A stretch of 64,000 nt of DNA, from NCBI RefSeq assembly GCF_003573695.1, contig NC_039368.1:78320374-78384373 (forward strand). The letters are read 5' to 3'. The position numbers were made by a program, and so were the translations under genes. Each line of letters starts with the position of its first letter. Within the stretch, counting starts at the first letter, position 1. The DNA is from Papaver somniferum (taxonomy: Eukaryota; Streptophyta; Magnoliopsida; Ranunculales; Papaveraceae). Below are positions 45,685 to 57,336 of this stretch, piece after piece. The notes beneath the pieces were generated by a model. It saw only the letters and a program-made list of their open reading frames with translations, was not told the DNA's origin and searched no databases.

Positions 45685-47322
45685 ATGTCGAACTGGTATG
45701 ATAGAAGCCAATACAATGATTATCGACCTGAATTTGAATATGGACATCATCCTTTCTATGACCATGTTGGGAATAGTGGTTGGGAACGCCATCCTTTGGA
45801 AGGATATGGGTCATACCCTGGTGAGCCCAATTACTATCCACACATGCATCAGTCTTACGAGCAAGAAGATTATAGTACTAGTTCTTCGTCTCTAGAGGAT
45901 ACAATCAAACTATTGAAAAGTAGTCCTTTTTATGATCCCTCTGTTCCTATTCCTCCTTTAGAAGAGTCCCTCAGGGAGTTAGCTGAGTCGACGCGTAAGT
46001 TAGCTGAGATGAATAGTGTAATTATAGACGAAAGAACTACAATAATGAGTGAACTTTCTATAGAGGAATCCCTCAAGCTGATGGCTGAGACGAACGAAAG
46101 ACTTGCTCGAAATAATCTTACTTTCCAATATAGTGTTTCCAATAATACCCTTAAAAATGAGGATAGTTATTTGCATAATCAAGATGACGAGGTTAGAATT
46201 GGTAACACTACTTGTTTTGATGAGGTTCGATCTTTTTCATGTTATTATGAATAAGGATAGTGTTGATGAAGAATCATACTTATGTAGGAATAGTGATCAG
46301 GAAATGGTTACTCCAATTGAGCTTTACAATGATAATATTATTTCTAGTTCAAATCCAAATAATTTTAATAATTATTCACCTATTCAAAAGGACGAGGATT
46401 TGACTAGAGATACCCTCGTTTTAGACGATGTAGTATTTCCTGTTTACAAAGCCGATAATGATTTAGAGGAACGAGTTTATTCTGAGAATAATGTTTTAAA
46501 GTCTAGCGATTTAGAAACAATAGTCTTAGACGAAGAAGATGAACTCGTAGAGATGAGTGAGGATGAACCTGACTTAGAAGAATCAATTGACCATTTCCAG
46601 GAATCTGATGACCTAGAAATTAGGGAAGTTGTGACTAGTCTTTCTAGAGACACAAAAACTCTAAGTTTGGGGGTGATTATCATTCTTCGTGCTTTAACTC
46701 TTAGGAAGTTCCCTCTGTAGGACTTGACATTGTGCCTCAACCACTACAAGATTATCTTCATACATTTTCCCGAACCAATGATGTCCATAGAGAAGCTCAG
46801 TTGTTAGAAACCCATCCTTGGTTGATGTGGTTAACCCAGGCTATGATACCAAGATTGACTTTGTTTTCCCACCAAAAACTTTTCAACCAATTGTGGGAAC
46901 ATATGATTTTCAGATGTGTCGGTTATTAAGTTTTGAGACTAAACCTAATTACTTTAGGATATTAGGGTCGACACATTTTCTTAAGGAAGACCATCTTTCA
47001 TTGTGGTCAGCTGTGAGTCAAATCTGATTGACTTAGAGGATCCCCAGTTATTCAGGCTTTTTATGCGCTTCTAAGTTCTTACTTGAGTATTCCAGACTCT
47101 TCTGATCTTCAGAATGCCTTTGAGGAAATCCATTCCAGGAAAACTTCTTATTTAGACCCTTTTATAGAGCCTGAACCTGAACCACAACTAGATGTAGTTG
47201 TCTTAAGCAAGGGTATGTTCGGTATCTTCTGGTCTGTTGCACTTTCCTCTTCTTGTGGGTAACACTTTTTGATCCAGATGACCCACAGTTATTCCGGATA
47301 CTACTATATGATCTAGTGGTGA
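45685..47322 (+). pseudogene. LTR5 ORF, frameshifted homologue of the LTR1 ORF
   Basis: Starts MSNWYDRSQYNDYRPEFEYG at 45685 and stays open to 46254 with the same Tyr-rich start and heptads (SLEDTIKLLKSS, LEESLRELAESTRKLAE). A frameshift near 46240 leads to 46720 (acidic middle), and further small deletions break the rest. The C-terminal module is still readable (DPQLFR, YDL near 47300). Several of the deletions remove single bases, so the copy is dead even though LTR5 is fairly young. Confidence 0.75.
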
Positions 47323-47343
47323 CTAATCCTTGCTTAGTCTGGC

Positions 47344-47384
47344 TGAAGACTTTAAACTTAGCACTTCTTGGGAGGTAACCCAAT
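47344..47384 (+). promoter_or_regulatory. Conserved block after the ORF stop (LTR5)
   Basis: Same 41-nt block as at 14442-14482, including CTTGGGAGGTAACCCAAT. Confidence 0.75.
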
Positions 47385-47474
47385 ATTCATGCGACACGGT
47401 AATATCTTTCCTTATCTCTTTTGCTTCACTGGTAACAGTTTCTCCTTGTTCATGCTTTTAATTTCATCTTTAGA

Positions 47475-47508
47475 ACATTGAGGACAATGTTAGATTTAAG
47501 TTTGGGGG
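47475..47508 (+). promoter_or_regulatory. LTR5 internal stem-loop and G-rich tract
   Basis: ACATTG-AGGA-CAATGT then TTTAAGTTTGGGGG, identical to LTR1. Confidence 0.7.
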
Positions 47509-47858
47509 TATGGGAGAAAGTTCTTAGTTGCAATAAATAAGCTCCAGAGACTAGAAATTTATGCTTATTAAGGTTGGCACTAACTAATATAAGTGGATGG
47601 AAGCATTTTGGTTGTAGGATTTGAGGAACCAATCTGATTAGATGGAAACATATAAAGAGTCTATTCATAAAAGCACAAAGCTCAGGTGTTAGAAAAAGAA
47701 AACATGGTAGTTTCGTCATATCCTCGTGATGGAAACATCGAAAGAATCCTGATCACTTTTTTTTTTTTTTTACCATTACTAGGGTGAAATAGAGTGACTG
47801 AGATGAAAAAAATAATTGAGACCAGACCACCAGACCAACCGGAATAAATATAATAAAG

Positions 47859-47949
47859 TCGACCACTGGTACCCTTGTATATGCCAGCTGAGTTGACCTA
47901 GAGTTAGGATTATCGACCACTGGTTCCCTTGTATTTGCCAGTGTGTTGA
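47859..47949 (+). repeat. Two-copy hairpin repeat in LTR5 3' region
   Basis: Copies 47859-47896 and 47913-47949 match the LTR1 pair at 14982-15073. Confidence 0.7.
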
Positions 47950-48350
47950 TATTAGTCCAGACCAGTATCTCAGTCCATTAGGATAGGTTCACCTTAGTCA
48001 ACATCATCCACATTTTTCTCTACATCCATCTTCTTAAATCTATCCATGTGATTGGTTGACTCCGGTTTATGATGTCCAGAAACTATCTGAGTAGAGCTCT
48101 GTCACTTTATATGAATTTTAGTATGCTTGAGTGCAAACTCGTGTACAACAATTGGAATTTCGCATCAGGGTACTTCCTCCTGTAGTCAATAAGTATGCCA
48201 ACCAAGGAGATTCTTTAGTGCCTTCCAAGGTTCTGCATAGATAGCTAGGGTCTGGAGTAATGGTTTTGTGGGCACACCTCTGGTAAACCCTCCCGAGATT
48301 AACTCGGTCACTAGGGACACCTAGTGAGTTAGGATTTTATTTTTATTATT

Positions 48351-48389
48351 TTTGCTCGAGGACTAGCAAATAATAAGTTTGGGGGTATT
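48351..48389 (+). promoter_or_regulatory. LTR5 terminal stem-loop and polypurine tract
   Basis: TTTGCT-CGAGGACT-AGCAAA then AAGTTTGGGGGTATT, ending at the 3' LTR start at 48390. Confidence 0.8.
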
Positions 48390-49896
48390 TGATAGACGCA
48401 TTTATGTGTCTATTTTGTTCTCAATGTTCTGTATTGTTAGACTCGATTAAATACTTATTGTGTTATTTTATGTTTTTGTAGATGTTTTTGGAAAAATAAG
48501 CTCTTGCGGCGAAATTGGCTCGAAAAGTGGTGTTTTACACCCTAGGATAGAGTACTAAAGACACCCCAGAAATGCACCGGAGGAACCCAGAAAAAACCCA
48601 GAAAATTACTAAAGGCACCCAAGGGACATGTGTTATTCGGACTCCAGCAACGGATAAGGGGGCGACCACTGGATAAGGGGTGACCTTCTTCACAAATTCA
48701 AAAAAATATTTTGGCGGGAAAATATTTGCTCTTCACTGGCAGATTTTCTCGATTGCATTTGGACGTGATTTTGTGCGATTCAATCGCTGAAACTTTGTGG
48801 AAAGATGTAATATATCATAACAGAGCTGGTATGGGTGATTGTTTCGACTGAATTTGGCTGGATAATCACGTGGAAGAAATCAGGGAAACGGGTTTGAAAA
48901 TGATATTCACGGATTTTCAGCAAGTTTGATGTGTGCTGCTCGTGTTTGGATGACACTTAGTCATTGAAGATGCGTGTAGAAGCTAAATAAGGGAGTATCA
49001 GAAGCTGTTTACGCGTGGAGAATCATTTCAGGGAAGAAAATATTCGGAAAATATTTTTTTAACACCGAGTAATGGAGGATCATGGAGAGTTAATGAGCGT
49101 GATTTCTTGTCGTGTTGGGTATAAATAGGTTCCCTGGGTGTCCTAGAAGGGTTTTTGGGGTCGAGAGGAGGTCCAGAGAAGCAGAAATCAAGAGTTGATG
49201 AAACTCTGTTTCTGCTGCGCTGCTGATGAAGAACACCAAGAACACGAAGAACAGACTCGCAAGGACAGTCGTTTATCAACAGTGTCTAAGACGCACAGCG
49301 TGGGTCGCAGTGCAGTCTAAACAGCAGCAACACTTGTGTTTATTTCATTCTGTGACGCTTTTTGTGCGTCGCAGATTACAGTTTTACACCATTTTCTACC
49401 TTTTCTCCTTTTCTCTCCATTGTAAACACCATTTGAGCTATAAAAAATATTTTGAGCGTGTTTTCATCATAGGAGCTAAAACCCAACACTGGGACGCTGA
49501 ATTTCATCCTTGGGGTAATCTATTTTATTCTTTTTTTATGACTTTTGCATTAATCTAAAATTGAAATATGATTTGAATTAATTGGTTGTTATTTAATTTG
49601 ATGATGTATGCTTAGCTTAGTTGTTTTGATACATCATGCTTAGGACTTACAATCAATGTTTTAAGAATCTATCTTGGCAAAATCAGAGTCTGTGTTAATT
49701 TTATTGAGTTTTAATTGTCAAAGAATATATGAATGAACCTTGTGTAGTGAATTCAGCCAAATCCTTAGTCCCAGTACCTCTCACCCATTGTTAATATTTT
49801 TGTATATATATTTTTATTAAATCTGAAAATTTCATTTCCTTCACAAGTCTGAAACGAATCCTACTTACTACAACCCCATCAAAAATTTGTGAATCA
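48390..49896 (+). repeat. LTR5 3' LTR
   Basis: Starts TGATAGACGCATTTATGTGT; ends GAATCA before CTTGG. Confidence 0.9.
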
Positions 49897-49901
49897 CTTG
49901 G

Positions 49902-50552
49902 TATTAGGCTATAAATATGAATCTTGAAGTCTATAATTTTGTTCATTGATTTTATTAGAATATGATTTGTTGCACACCGGCTTTGTATGATACATTAGCC
50001 TAAATTCATAAATTCATATGGTTTGCAATTGTATTTGTTAGTATTTGATAATTCATGCTTAGGTTAATTCTTTTGATGGGTTATGCTTAGACGAAGCAAA
50101 TAATAATTGCGAATCTATAAACTATGTTTTTGATAATTCTCTCGTCATTATAATTTGATAGGTCATGCTTAGAAATTTGATGGGCTATACTTAAGAGATA
50201 CGAGTTTATGATCGGAAATTATAACAATCGTAGGTGTTGCAATAAAACAAAGCTATAAACACATATTTAGAATTAGAGTTCTTTTCGGTGCATAATTATA
50301 AATAGTAGAATCCATAGACCCTGGTTATCGACTCCTTCTCATTGCATTTTATTAATTTTATTTTGTTTTCGTTCTTTTTAAATCCTTAATTCCATAAATC
50401 TCAAAAATATCATTTATGCTTAGTCGATTAGGAATATTGGTTACAGTATTTTCCACCGCTCCCCGTGGGAACGACTCGTACTTGCCTCTGTCTACATTGT
50501 AGACTCTGTGCGATTGCGGTTATATACATATAGGTATCTCCGGATCCTACCA
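49902..50552 (+). repeat. LTR4 5' LTR, second part
   Basis: Matches 53499-54155. Contains GTGGGAACGACTCGTACTTG near its end, also seen in the relic LTR at 37355. Confidence 0.9.
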
Positions 50553-50577
50553 ATTTTTGGCTCCACTGCCGGGAAGC
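50553..50577 (+). promoter_or_regulatory. LTR4 primer-binding site
   Basis: TTTTTGGCTCCACTGCCGGG follows the 5' LTR; it resembles the tRNA-Asp complement used by Athila elements, with a few changes. Confidence 0.7.
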
Positions 50578-50834
50578 GGTTGAGGAATATTGTAATTGAC
50601 ATTTTGTACATAGTTATTATTTTTATTTATAATTTTTTTTTTGTACATAGCTTATTATTTTTTCTTTTATTTTTATATTTTCTTTTAGTTCTTTTTACGT
50701 AGCTTATTTGATTTTTCTTAGGTACCTTAGTCTGAAGAGCGGCGATTGGAGTCAACAACATGCCTAAAGTAAGTACTTGATATTCTCGCAAAGCCTTTGC
50801 AAGGTGAGTTATTGGGAAAAATTTACTTTGTATT

Positions 50835-52241
50835 ATGGTTTCCAGTGAGTTGACTTCTTTTATAGATTTTTGGAATCTTACCAAAAGAGCTGAGACTGCA
50901 GAGGAGTCATCTGATATTTCACATGAGGAGTATGCATATGCACCTTCTCGTTATCAGGAATCTTCCGAGTGTGTAAATAATGATTGGAATTATTCTCATA
51001 GGTATGATCATTCCGGATTTTGTGAAGGTTATGACCATTACCAATCTAACCCTGATTATGAGCCACAATGTGTTGGTTCCAATTATTATTCACACATTTC
51101 TCTGTCACAGTATGAGAGAGATGATCAATCTTACTGTGACCCATCTGCATCACAACTATCTTTGTTAGAACGCCTCAATATTGAAATTTCTGAGCAGACC
51201 AAGGCTAATGAGTTATTTTTTGCTGAGCTGAGTAAAACCCAAGCTTATATTGATCAACTTTCTGAACAAACTGATTTATCGATTGCTCAACTAACGTAGT
51301 CGGTAGAAGATCGTGATCTTACTGAGGGTACAAGTTATGATTTTTCTTATACTCTTGATATTTATGATGAAACCGCTTTAACTAATGAGTCAATGTGTAT
51401 GGAGGATGATGATGAACTTGATAGTTGTGATCATACGAATAGAGATATTGTCATACCAAGTGAAGGTGGTGATTTTAGTCCAACTCCTGATCGTGTTAAT
51501 GATCACTCACCTATTCAAAAGGATGAGTTTAGGATTGAGTACACCATTCTTTTAGACGGTGTGACATATCAGTGCTATAACAATGATGTTTATGAAGAAT
51601 GTGTTAATTCCGAGGAAACTGTAGTTAAGTCTAACGACTTAGAGACATTATACTCTATCTATAAGGTTTCTTTTGATCATCTCTATTGTGATATTCCTAT
51701 TGATTCCTTGGTTGATGATGATTATGATGATGATTTAGTACATGGTTACAAACCCAGTGGAGAAGTTAATATCCCTAGAATTGTTAGCACAACTTTTCAG
51801 AAGATTCCTAATTTTGGATTAGAACTGCGTGCTTCTCCATCATTACTAGATTATTTTGCATCTCGTGACTTCTCTTTGCCTGTGCATGTCTCCCAAATGG
51901 TTTCAGTTCCCACCCACAGTGAACCACTTGACTCGGTAATTCTTGTTACTGACGATTTATCCTTCGCAAAAACAAGGTATGTGGGCAGCTCTTTCCTTTT
52001 GATAATATCTATATCTTTACGTTGCTACAACGAAGATCTTAGGTCATCACTGGTTGTATATATTGTTCTTTGGGTCGATCCCCAACTATTTAGGTTGTTG
52101 ATATATGGAGAATCCTTTATGTATATTCCAGTAGGTAATTCTATTTTCTTATTTTATTTTTATTTGTTTATTTTCGCATATTATGAATTTTCCATCTTAA
52201 ATTTTATATTGGATGACTCAATTACATTGAGGACAATGTAA
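50835..52241 (+). pseudogene. LTR4 ORF with one in-frame TAG
   Basis: One frame of 469 codons from ATG at 50835 to TAA at 52239, interrupted only by TAG at 51297-51299. Sequence on both sides (LSIAQLT, then SVEDRDLTEG) reads as continuous protein, so the original codon was probably CAG. The layout parallels the LTR1 ORF with little direct identity: Tyr/Ser-rich start (YDHSGFCEGYDHYQSNPDY), heptad segment (LSLLERLNIEISEQTKA), acidic middle, then IPNFGLELRASPSLLDYF and DPQLFRLLIYG, and a hydrophobic end (SIFLFYFYLFIFAYY). The last codons overlap the ACATTGAGGACAATGT stem-loop. Function is unknown; coat or chaperone roles are only guesses. Confidence 0.6.
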
Positions 52242-52258
52242 TGTTTAAGTGTGAGGGA
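52222..52258 (+). promoter_or_regulatory. LTR4 internal stem-loop and purine tract
   Basis: TTACATTG-AGGA-CAATGTAA (8-bp stem) then TTTAAGTGTGAGGGAG: the LTR4 version of the block in LTR1, LTR2 and LTR5. Confidence 0.7.
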
Positions 52259-52305
52259 GTGGTTAACTTTTTCCTTTTTCTTTTTCAGGAATTTTCTTGC
52301 AATTT

Positions 52306-52595
52306 ATGACCAGCTGTGGAGCGGGTCTATTGTAGGTTTGCAGGTATATTATGACCAGCTGTGTAGCGGGTCTTAAAAAAAAATTATCATCATGGTTTTT
52401 AGGGTTATGACCAGCTGTGTAACGGGTCTTGTGTATGGTATTTATCATGACCAGCTGTGTAACGGGTCTTTTGTATGGTATTCTATGACCATCTGTGTAG
52501 CGGGTCTTGGTATGATATTTCAAATTTTTATTTTATGACCATCTGTGTAGCGGGTCTAACTCTCTCTTATGATATGACCAGCTGTGTAGCGGGTC
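52306..52595 (+). repeat. LTR4 hairpin array, seven units
   Basis: Seven copies of a 23-nt unit with core GACCAGCTGTGTAGCGGGTC, at about 52307, 52349, 52405, 52449, 52486, 52534 and 52576, with spacers of 14-34 nt that share little. Fold: GACC pairs with GGTC and GCT with AGC around GTGT. Variants: GTGG loop in unit 1, AAC in units 3-4, ATCT in units 5-6. Confidence 0.85.
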
Positions 52596-52607
52596 AATTA
52601 TTTTTGT

Positions 52608-52640
52608 TTTGCTCGGGACTAGAAAAATGCAAGTGTGGGA
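52608..52640 (+). promoter_or_regulatory. LTR4 terminal polypurine tract
   Basis: TTTTGCTCGGGACTAGAAAA then GCAAGTGTGGGA just before the LTR at 52641. It parallels the TTTGCTCGAGGACTAGCAAA stem-loop of the other elements, with a weakened right arm. Confidence 0.65.
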
Positions 52641-54155
52641 GAATAAGCACGTAAGTGCGATACATTTACACCCATAACTGCATTAGTTAGGACTCATTAT
52701 TTTACTAATAATATTGTTTTAAGGCTTTTGTAGGAAATACAAGTAAATCTGGTAATCCGAAGAATAAAACGGCTGAAATTAGACTTATGCGCATATTTGA
52801 CCAATCAGATCCGGTCAAAAAAATATGGACGGTCGTGGATAATGGAATGATATTAGGCTTCAAATTAATTGGGCATAATATTTTGTTCGTGGTGGAATTA
52901 CAAGAATATGACGACATTAATTAACTTCATTTCTACTTACTATACTGGTTTTGTTTCCATTTCATTTCTTTAGTGTATTATACAATGCATGGAATGTGAT
53001 TTACTACTGAGCACTAAATGTGGAAGATCTTTGAAGAGAGTATATAAAGAAATGGAAAAAGTCACGTGAAAGATGCTTTGAGATATGATTCAAATGGGTA
53101 AAGTGACAACAAAAGATATATATATTCCTTATCTATGATATTTTGGATGTGTAATAATATCTTTGGATTTTTGGGAAGTAGACAGTGGTTATATAATTGG
53201 AGTGTCAACCATGTAACAAGGGGGTTTGCTGGTGGCTAAGGTGGAGGTTCGGTCTGGGGGAGTTTTGGAGATGGTGTTTTTCTTTTGGCTGCCATTGGAG
53301 AAGCAAATAACAAGAGGGGAAGAAAACGATTATTACCGGGTGATGACGGTGATATCGATTTATTATCTCTTACCCATTTAATTTATTTTTATGGATTTTG
53401 AGAAATCCATTTCTATGGTATGCTAAATTTTGTAATTAGGGTTCATGGAGAAAGCTACTTTGAGTATAGACCATTATGAAATAAATTGGAATTATCTTGG
53501 TATTAGGCTATAAAAATGAATCTTGAAGTCTATAATTTTGTTTATTGATTTTATTAGAATATGAGTTGTTGCACACCGGCTTTTGTATGATACATTAGCC
53601 TAAATTCATAAATTCATATGGTTTGCAATTGTATTTGTTAGTATTTGATAATTCATGCTTAGGTTAATTCTTTTGTTGGGTTATGCTTAGACGAACCAAA
53701 TAATAATTGCGAATCTATAAACTATGTTTTTGATAATTCTCTCGTCATTATAATTTGATAAGTCATGCTTAGAAATTTGATGGTCTATACTTAGGAGGTG
53801 CGAGTTTATGATCGGAAATTATAACAATCATAGGTGTTGCAATAGAACAAAGATATAAACACATATTAAGAATTAGAGTTCTTTTCGGTGCATAATTATA
53901 AATAGTAGTGGAATCCATAGACCCTGGTTACCGACTCCTTCTCATTGAATTTTATTAATTTTATTTTGTTTTCGTTCTTTTTAAATCCTTAATTCCATAA
54001 ATCTCAAAAATATCATTTCTGGTTAGTCGATTAGGAATATTGGTTACGGTATTTTCCACCGCTCCCTGTGGGAACGACCCGTACTTGTCTCTGTCTACAT
54101 TGTAGACCCCGTGCGATTGCGGTTATATACATATAGGTATCTCCGGATCCTATTA
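52641..54155 (+). repeat. LTR4 3' LTR
   Basis: First two bases are GA in place of TG, and the last are TTA in place of CCA, compared with the 5' LTR; ATATC follows at 54156-54160. Confidence 0.88.
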
Positions 54156-54160
54156 ATATC

Positions 54161-56136
54161 CTCACTCGGTCAAGTACTGAGAAGTAAACAAAAGTTTCTA
54201 CCAAGTCTTCATCAGCCCCACTCCGACCATGATTACAATGTACTGCTACCGGAACCTCTTTCAAGACGTGAATATGTTGACGTTTAATTCTCATAAATGA
54301 GCCACGCATGACATATAGAGTTGCATCTTTCCTCCCATACGAAGGAAGATGACTAACAAAGGTGAAGCTTGACCAGTTCCCTCCAAACAGTAGAACATCA
54401 TTCAACTTGTGAACATCGAAGAAAATCAACTCCCACCTATGCCATATATATGTACTAACTTCCCAAACCCTCGCCGAAGGAGTAAACTGGCTTAGAAGTC
54501 TGATGTTGAGGTATTACCAACATGGGTGAGAGCCAAGATCCCATATAACATCCCAAGAATTCCAAGAAGTATACTGATGGGAAAAAAAGAACATAGTGAA
54601 AAATTCCTCGAAACCCTGCCGAAAAGAAAACCCAAAGTGCCGAAACTTCCATCCAAAACACTTATGATCAAACACAGGCTTCATCTTACTACTATCCCAA
54701 ACATATGTACTGATATCTCAAGCCCCCGAAGGTGATACCTGGCTTAAAGGTCTGGCAGCAGAATAAGTCCAACATAAGAGTAAACTGAATACCGACAATT
54801 CATCCCAAGAACTCAAAGAGAAAATATGATTCAGGGAATAATCTCTAAACATAAGACTCATTTCATATTCCATAAAGGACAGTGAATTTAGTCCATTCCA
54901 CACACGAGAGAACCAATAAAATCTAATTCAATCTGTCGATAAGCAACCATTCTGATGGATAAGATATCATAAAAAAAATTACAGGTGTAGTGAGGATCAG
55001 GATTATCCATCTGCTTTTGACTTAAGCCACCCCAGTTCTCATCATACTGCTCAATTAGTTTATGAACTTCACAAGAATGTATTGAGGGTCTAAATTTCAG
55101 AACAATTACTGGCAAAAGAAGATTGTCATCCACCATGTTGCAAATACTCAAATAACATCCAGAGTATGAAGTCCACATAACAAGCTCACCATCCAAGGTA
55201 TTAGTACAACTTACACTATAAGCTCTAGATGTCAGGGTATCAAAGCATATCCATTCTCTAGAAAACAAATAAGCATCAAGTTTTATCTGTATATAGGTAT
55301 CAGTTTTCCCGACTGCGAGATGCTGATAATCTCTATAACCTTCTTTAAAAACACATCCATCCTTAAGGTTCCTCCCTAAACATCTACATCTCAAGTAGTT
55401 CAAGAACCAGGATAAATTACCATCAGTGCTAAGACAAATACTCAGAGCACATCCTAAACAATAACACCCCAAATCAACTTCACCCATCAAGGTAATCATA
55501 CAATTGATAGCATACTTCTTATGAAGAGAAAAACTTAAACCCTTCCACTCAGACGAGAACAAATAAAAATCAAGTCTAATCTATCTGCAAATCTTGATAT
55601 CAATTAAGCAAAGAAGACCGTAAAGGGCTATGCAGTACCCGTGGCTTTCCGAGGTTCTTACTGTATTTGAAGAAGATAACAGTATGGAGTTTTGCAAGAA
55701 AGTCCTGAAGTTGCCTTGAATAGACCAAAGCTTGACGTGACCCAACCTTGGACATTGTTCCGACCGGCCATTGCCTTGGCCAAAGCATTTACCCTTGTCA
55801 GATCTGAGATTAACTTGACCAACAACTAGGTCATCTGAGACTCTGAAACTGTTAACCGACCTCCCCGAAAAATTCAGTGTAACAACTTCCTTTGGATTTT
55901 CACTTCTTTTTCTCAAAAAACAAGACATGGTTGGAGCTTGTGACGACTCGTTCTGCTTGATCATTAAGAGAAATTATCCTAAGGAGCTGATTAACAAATG
56001 GTTTTCGAGCATTAAGATTTAATTCAAGTTGATTCAACATCTGACAAAGAAGTTCCTCATCTGTTGAAGGAATGGGATTCACAATTTTTAAAGGAAAATC
56101 TCCGTACTTGTAGGACACAGCTTTGAACTTCATCAT
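54161..56136 (-). pseudogene. Retrocopy coding region, family not recognised
   Basis: Starts at ATG 56136 with MMKFKAVSYKYGDFPLKIVN and DEELLCQMLNQLELNLNARK. A frameshift near 55930 leads to SENPKEVVTLNFSGRSVNSF. One TAG lies at 55581, then an open stretch to 54888 rich in Cys, Trp and Leu (WTSYSGCYLSIC, FDTLTSRAYSVSC). Further frame changes occur at about 54890, 54690 and 54440, then YGRKDATLYVMRGSFM and HCNHGRSGADEDLVETFVYF. The original stop lies a few codons past the LTR4 insertion (ICFTTW then TAG, at about 42240). It has no introns, which fits the retrocopy reading. I see no catalytic motif. Confidence 0.55.
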
Positions 56137-56642
56137 TACCAGAAGAAAGGACCAGTTGAGATCGTGCTTACCAAAACCAAAGAATAAAAAGCTTAGGAAA
56201 TCTTCGAGAGAAAAACAACTGGAACCGAAGTTTTATGTAGAAATTAAACAACGAAATCACTATTCAGGATACAAAACAAACATTTAAGAAAACAGATCCA
56301 AAATCCGTCTAGCAAACTTAGAGAATAGAAGAAAAATGGGAGAAACAAGGATTTGGGAATACGATCTACTAATGAGACTAATAGATCTGAGCTATCACCA
56401 AGAAAATGAGAGAAACTGGTAGAGAAAAACAGTTAATAGTTAAGCAATTTCAGAGAAGAAGAGAGCGGTTTTAGGAGTAATAAGATGGTTTTAGATGAAG
56501 AAATAGTGGTATTTGACTAGTCAAAGAGGTTTTGAGATAAAAAAATTTTTTAGGGTGGGTGAAAGTTTTACGACTTCATCTCTCTCCTCTTCTTACGTGT
56601 GAAATTGCATGGTAGCACAGTTTTTTGCCGTCATTAGATTTT

Positions 56643-57336
56643 GAGTTGCGTGTCATACATTCGGATCACAATACAGATATTGTGAATCCAAAGAAAAAAG
56701 ACATGACACATGTTGGGTCACTAGACTAATTCTGGGTCATGTCATAATGACAATTTTCTCGTTGAAATGGCAAATCTTGTATCACAGAGCTGTGATTTAT
56801 GGCATTCCAATAGAGTTCTACGGAAGAACCATGGGAATTTTTAGGGTGGGTGTAGCAGGGTTGAAAATGTCTCCCTAGTCTTTGTGTCACAGAGCTGTAA
56901 TTTAATCTGATGCCATGGTCATACACTAAACTTGCGGTTTTTTTTTTTTTTTTTTGCTAACTTTTCATTTCCCCTCTCTTCTTCTTGACTGCTGACACTG
57001 TTTCCCATCCATGTTAGCGATAAATTTCAAGTCTTTGCTTGAAAAGGAAAATTTGGCCATTATGCGTCAACAACTGATAAAGGACGATTAGTGCATTACA
57101 TAAAAAAAAAAATTCAACCAAATAGTCCAACCTTATCATCTCGATTGTTTAGCTGTTGTTATCAGGCTTATGCAACATGCCACTTAAACCCAATATTGCC
57201 CCTGGCCGCCTTTGGACTCGATTGATAGCTGTTGACTTTGCTGTGGAATTTTAATGAGTGGAGTCTGCTCATTGATATTTCAACAAGATTGAATCCTCAG
57301 CTAATCAATCAATCTCTCAACAAGAAAATCAATCAA
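56643..57336. other. Upstream region of the P450 gene
   Basis: No ORF supported. Two related phrases, TATCACAGAGCTGTGATTTA (56777) and TGTCACAGAGCTGTAATTTA (56884), form an approximate 107-bp-spaced repeat. Poly-T at 56938-56955. The P450 frame is open back to 57232 but without an ATG before 57337. Confidence 0.45.

Larger units (their letters stand above)
43119..49896 (+). mobile_element. LTR5: non-autonomous LTR retrotransposon inserted in LTR4
   Basis: Begins TGATAGACGCATTTATGTGT at 43119 and ends AATTTGTGAATCA at 49896, with CTTGG at 43114-43118 and 49897-49901. The 3' LTR of LTR4 shows the uninterrupted site (atcttggtattagg at about 53493). Its LTRs are 43119-44643 (1525 bp) and 48390-49896 (1507 bp), a few percent different with small indels. 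The internal region is homologous to LTR1 along its length, but the ORF is decayed. Confidence 0.93.
42259..54155 (+). mobile_element. LTR4: non-autonomous LTR retrotransposon carrying LTR5 in its 5' LTR
   Basis: Starts TGATAAGCACGTAAGTGC at 42259; the 3' LTR ends CCTATTA at 54155 (5' LTR end CCTACCA). ATATC flanks it at 42254-42258 and 54156-54160. The 5' LTR is 42259-43118 plus 49902-50552 (1511 bp once LTR5 is removed); the 3' LTR is 52641-54155 (1515 bp). The internal region is only 2.1 kb: primer site, one ORF, hairpin array, purine tract. No gag core, protease, RT or integrase. The LTRs differ more than those of LTR5, which fits the nesting order. Confidence 0.92.
42067..56642 (-). mobile_element. 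Retrocopy (processed pseudogene) with 16-bp target duplication, host of LTR4 and LTR5
   Basis: GCCGTCATTAGATTTT occurs at 42067-42082 and again at 56627-56642. Just inside the left copy is a T run (to 42090), i.e. a poly(A) tail on the minus strand. Inside the right copy is the 5' end of a minus-strand transcript-like unit. Removing LTR4 (42259-54155 plus one ATATC) leaves about 2.7 kb: 5' UTR-like 56626-56137, a long broken frame 56136-54161, its stop just past the junction, and about 160 nt of 3' UTR. Poly(A) plus a 16-bp duplication are the marks of LINE-mediated retroposition. Confidence 0.8.

Noticed and set aside
52306..52595. CRISPR-like appearance (regular repeats, unique spacers)
   Set aside because: It lies in the 3' region of a plant LTR retrotransposon with exact boundaries. 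Spacers are short, AT-rich and unequal; no cas genes and no prokaryotic context.
57232..57336. P450 start at 57232
   Set aside because: The codon is TTG, not ATG; the first in-frame ATG is 57337, and the protein from there has normal CYP71 length.
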